DNA of 31,206 nucleotides from Opitutia bacterium UBA7876. GTDB lineage: Bacteria; Verrucomicrobiota; Verrucomicrobiia; Opitutales; Seribacteraceae. The position numbers and the translations under genes are program-made. Within the stretch, counting starts at the first letter, position 1; every line of letters starts with the position of its first letter. Location: positions 111,956-143,161 of the forward strand of contig DLRY01000076.1 in the NCBI GenBank assembly GCA_002500665.1, given 5' to 3'. The notes beneath the pieces were generated by a model that saw only the letters and a list, made by a program, of their open reading frames with translations, was not told the origin of the DNA and searched no databases. This document shows positions 1 through 6,370 of the stretch, one piece after another.

Positions 1-345
1 CCTCGAGTCTAGCTGGATCCGGTTGACCTTGGAAACCGCCGGAAGTTCGACCTGCACCCACATGCCGGGCACTTGTGACGTTCCGGTGTCGTAGCGGCTT
101 TTACCATTTCCATCGATGCATCCTCCAAGTTTTTCGGCCCCGTGACTGGCGGTCAGTTTCCATTTTTTACGGTCCGGCATGAGGGGAGGCTCAAGTTCCT
201 CCAGTTCGGCTTCGGTCCAGGGCAGCAACCGGTCGCCCGAATCCTTGCGGATACCGGCCACGAAGTTCTTCGTGATGGGTCCACCGTTGTTGCCGAAATT
301 GTTCCTGACGTAGGTCGAGATGGCGGATAGAATGGGCATTTTCAT
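1..345 (-). pseudogene. Cytochrome c / discoidin-like protein fragment, possible 5'-truncated remnant, runs off the left edge
   Basis: An open frame runs leftward from ATG at 345-343 and leaves the window without a stop. Its first residues (MKMPILSAISTYVRNNFGNN) match the C-terminal helix of the cytochrome c domain found at the end of PVC membrane-bound dehydrogenases, where 'MPxLSDEEIAAVLTYVRNNFGN' is usual. A segment with PWTEAELEEL follows, then the start of a discoidin-like (F5/8 type C) domain (KLTASHGAEKLGGCIDGNG ... WVQVELP). The CxxCH haem motif and the rest of the cytochrome domain should lie before this point, but the frame meets a stop at 411-409 and the intervening codons do not resemble the family. 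Either this is a 5'-truncated remnant beside the fur gene or a short gene that kept only the discoidin part. The codons look like a real gene. An ATG at 339-337 is an alternative start. Confidence 0.6.
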
Positions 346-451
346 TTCACCAGCCTGAATGCAAGGGAAGGTTTTGACAAAAAAGAAATCAATTAGACCC
401 GATAATAGTTACGTCTCATGACATCACTTTTCTATCTTGAAAGGAGTGAAA

Positions 452-475
452 ATGAATTCATTACTGGTAGTATGA
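452..475 (+). CDS. Possible seven-codon leader peptide before fur
   Basis: ATG at 452 opens a frame reading MNSLLVV and ending in TGA at 473-475. A strong ribosome-binding site, AAGGAG at 441-446, sits five bases before it. The stop overlaps the fur start in an ATGA arrangement (ATG at 472, TGA at 473), the usual geometry for translational coupling. The same ribosome-binding site is poorly placed for either fur start candidate (418 or 472). Its expression is an inference. Confidence 0.35.
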   Translation: MNSLLVV

Positions 476-888
476 GCGATTTGGTAAGGCAAGCGGTCGA
501 CAAGCTCCGGTCAGAGGGTTTGCGGGTGACCGAACAGAGAAGGGCAATCCTTAAGGCCTTGTCCCAGTCGGAGAGCCCCAAGTCTGCCGACGAAACCCAT
601 GCCGCTCTTCCGGTGGATACCTGCGACCCGGTGACGGCCTACCGTTGTCTGGAGCAATTCGAGAAGGCGGGGGTAGTGGAGCGGGGCGTGCGGGAGAATG
701 GGACCAAGGTTTATTGCCTGGGACACGGTCACGGTCATCACCATCACTTAACTTGCAGGCAGTGCGGCCGTACGGAAAGGATCGATCTTTGCATGGGGGA
801 GGAAATGGAAAAGGTCGCTGAGGGATTCGGCTTTACTGAAGTTTCGCACGTCATGGAGGTCTTCGGCGTGTGTCCGAGCTGCGGCTGA
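472..888 (+). CDS. Fur-family metal-dependent transcriptional regulator (possibly Zur-like)
   Basis: A cytoplasmic DNA-binding repressor of 138 residues, the usual size for the Fur/Zur/PerR family. The N-terminal winged helix covers about residues 5-80 (LRVTEQRRAILKAL; VTAYRCLEQFEKAGVVE). A histidine-rich hinge follows (GHGHGHHHHL, residues 84-93), then a structural zinc site made of two CxxC pairs, C95/C98 and C134/C137, close to the C-terminus. The frame is open from ATG at 418, but residues before 472 do not resemble the family, and ATG 472 overlaps a short leader frame with a strong ribosome-binding site, so 472 is preferred. The histidine-rich hinge would suit zinc sensing, but no metal transporter is nearby; the next gene, 45 bases downstream, is a sugar dehydrogenase. 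The effector metal is undetermined. Confidence 0.88.
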   Translation: MSDLVRQAVDKLRSEGLRVTEQRRAILKALSQSESPKSADETHAALPVDTCDPVTAYRCLEQFEKAGVVERGVRENGTKVYCLGHGHGHHHHLTCRQCGRTERIDLCMGEEMEKVAEGFGFTEVSHVMEVFGVCPSCG

Positions 889-933
889 GGTTTCTTGGTT
901 GATTCCTGGAGTCGAAATGAGATTATTCGCGGA

Positions 934-2094
934 ATGAACAAAGTTAGGATCGGAATCGTTGGGATGGGTAACATGGGCCGTTTTCATGCCCAAGACCTTC
1001 GCGACGGCAAGGTGGAGGGGGCGGACCTCGTTGCCGTTGCCAGCACTTCCCCCGAGAAATTGAAGGAATACGGTGAGAAAGGATTGAAGGTTTTCGGGGG
1101 CGGGGAGGAAATGATCCGGTCCGGGGAGATCGACGCCATCGTTATTGCAACCCCTCATTACCAGCACGTTTCCCTCGGTATTCAAGCCCTTGAGGCAGGC
1201 TTGCACCTGATGGTCGAAAAGCCCATCGCGGCGCACAAGGCGGATGCCGAGCGCCTGATTGCCAAGGCTCGTGAAAAGGAGCAATTGGTTTTTGCAGCCA
1301 TGTTTCAGCTTCGCGTGGAACCTCGCTACCTCAAGATCAAGCAACTGGTCGAGTCGGGCGAGCTCGGTAAGCTCATGCGGGTAACTTGGATTATGACCGA
1401 CTGGTTCAGGTCGGATGCCTACTACCAGAGCGGAGGCTGGCGGGCGACCTGGAAAGGGGAGGGCGGTGGCGTGCTTCTCAACCAGTGCCTGCACCAACTC
1501 GACGCCATGCAGTGGATGGTGGGAATGCCGAGCTTGGTCAAGAGCGAGGTCGGCATCGGCAAATGGCATGACATTGAGGTGGAGGACGACGTGTCCTGCT
1601 ATATGGAGTTTCCCCATGGGGCCACGGGCTTTTTTCTTACCTCCACCGGTGAGACTCCGGGCAGCAACCGTTTGGAAATTTCAGGAACCAAGGGCCGTCT
1701 CCTGCTGGAGAACGACCGCCTAGTCCTGACCCGTAACGCCGTCCCGTCGGACGAATGGTGCAAGACTTCGAAGATCGGCTTCAAGCAACCCGAGACCACG
1801 GTTGAGGAAATCGAGATTCCCGTGGCGGAAGACCCTCATTCCACCCTTATGACCAACTTCGCGAACGCCATTCTCAAGGGAGAGAGCCTTATTGCCCCCG
1901 GGGAAGAGGGCCTTGGGTCCGTTGAACTGGCCAATGCCATGCTTTTCTCGGGTCTTCTCGAGGAACCTCTCGAGTTGCCCATGGACGGATTGGCATGGGA
2001 GGATAAGCTCAACGAGTTGATCTCCACCTCGACCCACGAGAAAAAGGTTGTCGAAGTATCCGGAGACGATTTCTCTTCTTCCTTTCGCCGTTAG
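934..2094 (+). CDS. Gfo/Idh/MocA-family NAD(P)-dependent sugar oxidoreductase, cytosolic
   Basis: A 386-residue dehydrogenase of the glucose-fructose/inositol/rhizopine family, which oxidises hydroxyls on sugars, inositols or glycosides with NAD(P). The Rossmann fold opens with GIVGMGNMG (residues 8-16). The family EKP motif is at 95-97 (HLMVEKPIAA), and the catalytic His/Asp pattern is NQCLHQLD (H187, D190). There is no signal peptide, so it should act in the cytoplasm. ATG 934 is chosen because it begins directly before the nucleotide-binding strand; an upstream TTG at 895 adds only unrelated residues. It is first in a co-directional cluster, 38 bases before an isomerase gene, and likely shares a pathway with it. 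The substrate cannot be told from sequence. Confidence 0.9.
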   Translation: MNKVRIGIVGMGNMGRFHAQDLRDGKVEGADLVAVASTSPEKLKEYGEKGLKVFGGGEEMIRSGEIDAIVIATPHYQHVSLGIQALEAGLHLMVEKPIAAHKADAERLIAKAREKEQLVFAAMFQLRVEPRYLKIKQLVESGELGKLMRVTWIMTDWFRSDAYYQSGGWRATWKGEGGGVLLNQCLHQLDAMQWMVGMPSLVKSEVGIGKWHDIEVEDDVSCYMEFPHGATGFFLTSTGETPGSNRLEISGTKGRLLLENDRLVLTRNAVPSDEWCKTSKIGFKQPETTVEEIEIPVAEDPHSTLMTNFANAILKGESLIAPGEEGLGSVELANAMLFSGLLEEPLELPMDGLAWEDKLNELISTSTHEKKVVEVSGDDFSSSFRR

Positions 2095-2132
2095 CTCTCT
2101 CTACTTTTACCAATCCAAAACCCCCGATAGCC

Positions 2133-2987
2133 ATGCCCTTTCGATTCACTGGATTCGCCGACGAGGCGGAGAAGACCCTCGCCGGTCAAATTTCAACGCT
2201 CCGGGAGGTCGGTTGGTCGGCCATTGAACTGCGTCTTCTCGACGGCAAAAACGTGTGCGACCAGACGGACGACGAATGGAGGGAAACTTGGTCGACCTTG
2301 CAGAGGGAAGGTATAGAGGTGGTGGGCTTCGGTGGTCAAATCGGCAACTGGGCCCGGCCTGTCACGACGGACTTTCAGGTCGACTTGGATGAAATCCGCA
2401 GGGTCGCTCCTCGTATGAGGGAGGCGAACTGTCGGTTTTTGAGAATCATGTCCTATCCGAACGATGCCGAATCTCCCCTTCCCAAGGAAGCATGGAAAAA
2501 CGAGGTCGTCGGAAGGTTGAAGGAGTTGTGCGCGATTGCCGAGGGGGAGGGGATCGTGCTGGCCCATGAAAACTGCAACGGCTATGGGGACAACCCGGAA
2601 GGGTATCTGGAACTGGTGGAGGCGGTGGGTAGCTCGGCTCTGCAACTGATCCTGGATACGGGGAACAACAGCCTTCACGATAACGATGTGGAGGTCACCT
2701 GGAAGTATTACGAAGCTTGCCGTGATCAGATTGCCCACGTCCACGTCAAGTGCGCCAAGCCTTCGCCCGAGGGAGGGGACTACGTTACCTGTCATGTGGA
2801 CGAGGATCCCGTGCAGGAGAGAATCTTCCGCGACCTGGAGGCCACCGGCTACGACGGATGGCTTTCCATCGAGCCCCATATCAAGGCGGCGATTCATGCC
2901 GGCAAGGACGTCGATGACTCGGGTGATGGACGGATGGTCTGGGTAGAGTTTGCCAGGAGGCTGGAATCCCTTGTCTCAGGGATTTAA
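2133..2987 (+). CDS. Sugar phosphate isomerase/epimerase-like TIM-barrel protein
   Basis: A 284-residue protein of the xylose isomerase-like TIM-barrel superfamily (AP_endonuc_2 fold). Expected metal-binding positions are visible: E146 (LAHENCNG), D175 (ILDTGNN), H204 (AHVHVKCA) and E247 (LSIEPH). Members isomerise or epimerise sugars, and some relatives cleave 3-keto-glycosides. It has no signal peptide and lies between a cytosolic Gfo/Idh/MocA dehydrogenase (38 bases upstream) and an exported ThuA-like protein (81 bases downstream). That pairing is common in PVC sugar-oxidation clusters and suggests it handles the keto product of one of the dehydrogenases. ATG 2133 has no clear ribosome-binding site but is the only start near the first strand. 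The substrate is unknown. Confidence 0.87.
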   Translation: MPFRFTGFADEAEKTLAGQISTLREVGWSAIELRLLDGKNVCDQTDDEWRETWSTLQREGIEVVGFGGQIGNWARPVTTDFQVDLDEIRRVAPRMREANCRFLRIMSYPNDAESPLPKEAWKNEVVGRLKELCAIAEGEGIVLAHENCNGYGDNPEGYLELVEAVGSSALQLILDTGNNSLHDNDVEVTWKYYEACRDQIAHVHVKCAKPSPEGGDYVTCHVDEDPVQERIFRDLEATGYDGWLSIEPHIKAAIHAGKDVDDSGDGRMVWVEFARRLESLVSGI

Positions 2988-3068
2988 ATCTTCCCCGTTT
3001 GGAATTACTTTCTTGCTTTGCCCTCCCCAACCCCTTCACTTTGTAGCTTTCCCCTATTTCACCCAGAC

Positions 3069-3923
3069 ATGAAAATCCTTACCCTTGCCTTTTTCGCTCT
3101 GCAATGCCTGTTCGCCCCCATTGTCTTGGGAGACGAGGAAGAGAAAAAGATTGCCGAGGCGATGCCCGCCAAACCCACCGTTAAGCCCAAGAAGAGTCAC
3201 AAGGTTCTGGTTTATTCCAAACCGAGCGGTTTCCGTCACGGGTCCATACCGACGGGTATCAAGGCCCTCCGCATTATGGCTGAGAAGACCAAGGCCTTCG
3301 AGGCCGTCTTCACCCTCGAGACTGCCGAGTTCACCAAGGAGGGCCTTGCCAAGTACGACATGATCATCTTCAACAACTGTACCCATGTGCAGAAGGCCTT
3401 CAAGGAGCAAGCCCAGAGGGATGCCATTCTCGGGTTCATCAAGTCGGGCAAGGCCTTCGTCGGTTTTCATTCCGCTTCCGACGGAGGCATGCCTCAGTGG
3501 CAGGAGTACACCGAGATGATCGGCGGTTGCTTTGCCGGGCACCCCTGGAATGCGGGCGGCAAGTGGCCGTTCTTCGTGGAGGACCCCAAGCATCCCGTGA
3601 ACATGGCCTTCAAGGACGAGGAATTTACCTTTTCGGACGAAATCTACCAATACAAGGGTTACGACCGTTCCAAGCTCCGCATTCTGATAGGCCTCGACTC
3701 GGTCAAGTCGGGAAAGAAAGGGAACTCCCCGGCGAACGATTACCCAGTTTCGTGGGTGCGCTCCTACGGTAAGGGGAAAATCTTCTATTCCAACTTCGGC
3801 CACAATAAGGCAACTTGGTGGACGCCATACATGCTGCAGCATTTCCTGGACGGAATCCAATGGGCCCTAGGGGACGTCGAAGGCCCCTCCGATTCGATTC
3901 CCCAGACCAGGAACGTAAACTAG
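3069..3923 (+). CDS. Secreted ThuA-like domain protein
   Basis: A 284-residue protein with a Sec signal peptide (MKILTLAFFALQCLFAPIVLG, residues 1-21) followed by an acidic mature start. The body is a ThuA-like, glutamine amidotransferase-related fold: HKVLVYSKPSGFRHGS, then a YDMIIFNN strand, the GFHSASDGG loop, GGCFAGHPWN, and a C-terminal GKIFYSNFGHN. ThuA works with the Gfo/Idh/MocA enzyme ThuB in trehalose/sucrose oxidation in rhizobia, and related domains are very common in Planctomycetes and Verrucomicrobia. ATG 3069 is chosen because it starts the signal peptide; a TTG at 3018 would put unrelated residues in front. The next gene, 37 bases on, is an exported Gfo/Idh/MocA protein, so the two may form a ThuA/ThuB-like pair outside the cytoplasm. 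The activity is inferred. Confidence 0.88.
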   Translation: MKILTLAFFALQCLFAPIVLGDEEEKKIAEAMPAKPTVKPKKSHKVLVYSKPSGFRHGSIPTGIKALRIMAEKTKAFEAVFTLETAEFTKEGLAKYDMIIFNNCTHVQKAFKEQAQRDAILGFIKSGKAFVGFHSASDGGMPQWQEYTEMIGGCFAGHPWNAGGKWPFFVEDPKHPVNMAFKDEEFTFSDEIYQYKGYDRSKLRILIGLDSVKSGKKGNSPANDYPVSWVRSYGKGKIFYSNFGHNKATWWTPYMLQHFLDGIQWALGDVEGPSDSIPQTRNVN

Positions 3924-3960
3924 TTTTTCAACTATCCAACCCAAACTCATCATCATCCTC

Positions 3961-5307
3961 ATGAAAGAACAAGAAATAGTCAGTCGCAGAAGCTTTATCG
4001 GTTCCACCGCATTGGCGGGCGCCGCCGCTACTTTTCCCTATGTGGCCAAGGGAGAGAACCTACAAAGCGATACCATTCGCGTGGCCGCTATCGGACTTGG
4101 CGGAAGAGGTTCCGGGGCAATTGATCAAATCCTGAGCGCGCCCAAAGACTTGGAGAAAAGCAAGGGAATCAAGTGTAACACCAAGCTCGTTGCCGTTGCC
4201 GATGCTTTTGCCGAAGGGGCTAGCGTTCAAAGGAGACTCGCAGGTTTCAAGAAGAAATTCGGGGAGGATCGGGTCGACGTGGAAGGCAAGATCTTCAATG
4301 GTCTGGACGCTTACAAGCAGGCCATCGACAGTGGAGTGGACATGGTGGTCATCGCTACCCCTCCAGGCTTCAAGCCCCAGCAGTTCGAGTATGCCATCAA
4401 CCAAGGCAAGAAGGTCTTCATGGAAAAGCCCGTGGCGAGCGACGTCATTGGGGTAAACCGAGTTCTGGCATCAGCCAAGAAGGCGAAAGAAAAGGGTCTC
4501 TCGGTCGGCATTGGCCTGCAACGCCGTCACGAGGAGCGCTACATCGACTGCGTAAAGCGTCTCCAGGACGGGGCCATCGGCGACATCAACCTTCTGCGCG
4601 TATATTGGAACGGTGGAGGAATCTGGCACCGCCCCAAGCAGGAGGGCATGACGGAGATGGAATACCAAGTTAACAATTGGTACCATTTCACTTGGGCATC
4701 CGGGGACCAAATCTGCGAACAACACATCCATAACCTCGACGTCGGTTGCTGGATCAAGGGAATGTATCCGGTCAAGGCCAACGGCATGGGAGGGGGCGAG
4801 ATGCGCATGGGCGGAGACCGTTCCCTATCCCAGATTTTCGACCATACCTTCGTCGAGTATACCTTTGAGGACGGCACCAAGATGTACAGTCAGGGCCGCC
4901 ACCTTAAGGGCGGATGGAGTCACGTGGCGGAGTATGCCCATGGCTCTAAGGGTACTTCCAAGATCGCTTCCCACATCGAGCCTTTCGAGGGCCATGGCGA
5001 CCCGATGAGAATCCGCGGCGGCGGAGGCGGTCATTACCAGGAGCAGAAGGACTTGATCGAGAACCTTCACAAGGGAGGCTATTACAACGAGGCCGAGTAC
5101 GGCGCCATGAGTACTTTTACCGCCATCCTTGGCCGCGAGGCGTGCTACTCCGGCAAGGAGATCGATGCGGCCAAACTTCTCAAGGACGGGAGGGATTATG
5201 CCCCCGGTATCGACGAATACACCTACAAGACACAGCCGCCGATCGTTCCCGATGCCAAGGGCCTATACCCGGTACCCACCCCCGGTAAGTACAACCCGTT
5301 TGCCTGA
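3961..5307 (+). CDS. Tat-exported Gfo/Idh/MocA-family oxidoreductase
   Basis: A 448-residue oxidoreductase carrying a twin-arginine signal (SRRSFIG at residues 8-14, hydrophobic stretch TALAGAAATFPYVA). The Rossmann motif GLGGRG is at 45-50, after the strand IRVAAI. The EKP motif (KVFMEKPVASD) and a catalytic-region histidine (EQHIHNLDVGCW) are present. Tat export suggests the protein folds with its NAD(P) cofactor bound before crossing the membrane, as known for Zymomonas glucose-fructose oxidoreductase. It follows the secreted ThuA-like gene by 37 bases and ends the cluster; the next gene is nucleotide metabolism 111 bases away. Start ATG 3961 directly precedes the Tat motif and has no obvious ribosome-binding site. 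The substrate is unknown; a sugar, inositol or glycoside is likely. Confidence 0.9.
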   Translation: MKEQEIVSRRSFIGSTALAGAAATFPYVAKGENLQSDTIRVAAIGLGGRGSGAIDQILSAPKDLEKSKGIKCNTKLVAVADAFAEGASVQRRLAGFKKKFGEDRVDVEGKIFNGLDAYKQAIDSGVDMVVIATPPGFKPQQFEYAINQGKKVFMEKPVASDVIGVNRVLASAKKAKEKGLSVGIGLQRRHEERYIDCVKRLQDGAIGDINLLRVYWNGGGIWHRPKQEGMTEMEYQVNNWYHFTWASGDQICEQHIHNLDVGCWIKGMYPVKANGMGGGEMRMGGDRSLSQIFDHTFVEYTFEDGTKMYSQGRHLKGGWSHVAEYAHGSKGTSKIASHIEPFEGHGDPMRIRGGGGGHYQEQKDLIENLHKGGYYNEAEYGAMSTFTAILGREACYSGKEIDAAKLLKDGRDYAPGIDEYTYKTQPPIVPDAKGLYPVPTPGKYNPFA

Positions 5308-5418
5308 TAGGTTCCCTCGACGGAAGCAATTCCTTTCCCTTCCCCATGCGGAGGCTCTCGCTGGGTCGCTTCAAGTCGCTCCGGCTGACGACGCTTGCTT
5401 CCAGCCCGGAATTCACCA

Positions 5419-5955
5419 ATGATTCTTTCCGACACATCCATTCTCTCGGCCATCGACCAGGGCAATATCGTAATTGAGCCTTACGACCGGTCCTGCCTCG
5501 GCACCAACAGTTACGACGTTCACCTTTCCCCCTTCCTGGCTTGTTATCGGGACGAGGTGATTGATGCGAGGAAACACAACCAGGTCGACCGCTTCGAGAT
5601 ACCTGAAGAGGGCATTGTGCTTCGGCCCGGTAGAACCTACCTTGGTTCGACCCGGGAATATACGGAGACTCGTCGATACGTACCTTTCCTAGAGGGTAAG
5701 TCGAGCGTAGGCAGGTTGGGCATAGACATCCATGCCACTGCGGGCAAGGGGGACGTTGGATTCTGCAACCACTGGACCCTTGAAATCTCCGTTTCCCAAC
5801 CAGTCCGAGTCTATTGCGGCATGCCGATCGGCCAATTGATTTATTTCCTGGTCGAGGGCGAGGTGGAGGTCGACTATGCCAGCAAGGCATCGGCCAAGTA
5901 CAACCAACGTACACCCGAGCCGGTCGAGTCCATGATGTGGAAAAACAGCTTTTAG
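5419..5955 (+). CDS. dcd: dCTP deaminase / dUTP diphosphatase family protein
   Basis: A 178-residue cytosolic enzyme of the Dcd/Dut trimer family, which supplies dUMP/dUTP for thymidylate synthesis. It starts with the conserved MILSDTSI. The family nucleotide-binding motif is EGKSSVGRLG (residues 92-101), and the active-site strand HATAGKGDVGF...TLEIS places the likely catalytic glutamate at E122. PIGQLIYF follows. The TAG form in the active-site loop, where E. coli Dcd has TAH, resembles bifunctional dCTP deaminase/dUTPases, so it may release dUMP directly; this is an inference. ATG 5419 is chosen because it begins the family N-terminus; upstream codons do not fit. A SufU-like gene begins four bases after the stop, implying one transcript. 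Confidence 0.9.
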   Translation: MILSDTSILSAIDQGNIVIEPYDRSCLGTNSYDVHLSPFLACYRDEVIDARKHNQVDRFEIPEEGIVLRPGRTYLGSTREYTETRRYVPFLEGKSSVGRLGIDIHATAGKGDVGFCNHWTLEISVSQPVRVYCGMPIGQLIYFLVEGEVEVDYASKASAKYNQRTPEPVESMMWKNSF

Positions 5956-5959
5956 GTTC

Positions 5960-6370
5960 TTGGAAGATCCCCTGCACCGCGAAATCCTCGAGGAACATTC
6001 CCGCAACCCCCTCCATCTGGAAAAATTGGAAGGGGTCGTCCAGAAAGGGAAATGGAAAAGTTCCAGAACGGGCAACCAATGTACGGTTGAAATTCTTTTC
6101 GACAATGAGTCCATTGAGGATATGCGAGCGAAGGTCGATGGTTCGGCTCTCGCCATTGCATGCGCTTCTTTGATGGCATCGGAAATTCGGGGGATGCCCC
6201 GTAACGACGTCCTTGCCTTGAGCCATTCCGTCGTCGCCTACCTGGAGGCGGGGACCGAAACCAATTTGCCGGGCGACTTGGCCGTCTATGAGTCCATTAG
6301 CAGATTCCCGGAGCGCCACGATTGCGCCCTCTTGGGTTGGCGGGCCTTGTTGGAGGCCTTGGCTTCCTGA
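5960..6370 (+). CDS. SufU/IscU-like Fe-S scaffold-fold protein lacking two ligands
   Basis: A 136-residue protein with the SufU/NifU_N fold. The start DPLHREILEEHSRNPLHLEKL matches 'LYRevIldHyknPrN', and the end FPERHDCALLGWRALLEAL matches the third-cysteine region. In B. subtilis SufU the metal ligands are C41, D43, C66 and C128. Here C41 (GNQCTVEI) and C122 (HDCALLGW) remain, but the CGD aspartate is absent and the second cysteine position reads GSALA (S62). A nearby C68 is not in the usual place. It may therefore be a divergent scaffold or a regulatory relative. Translation most likely begins at TTG 5960, the first usable start, four bases after dcd. It converges on the helicase gene with no gap. 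Confidence 0.7.
   Translation: MEDPLHREILEEHSRNPLHLEKLEGVVQKGKWKSSRTGNQCTVEILFDNESIEDMRAKVDGSALAIACASLMASEIRGMPRNDVLALSHSVVAYLEAGTETNLPGDLAVYESISRFPERHDCALLGWRALLEALAS

Noticed and set aside
374..406. Promoter TTGACA...GATAAT upstream of fur
   Set aside because: The spacer is 21 bases, too long for a normal sigma70 promoter; no better pair was found.
5180..6319. Long minus-strand open frame (about 379 codons) opposite the end of the Gfo gene, dcd and the SufU-like gene
   Set aside because: It lies antisense to three recognised genes, and its translation is rich in Arg, Pro and Ser without family motifs.
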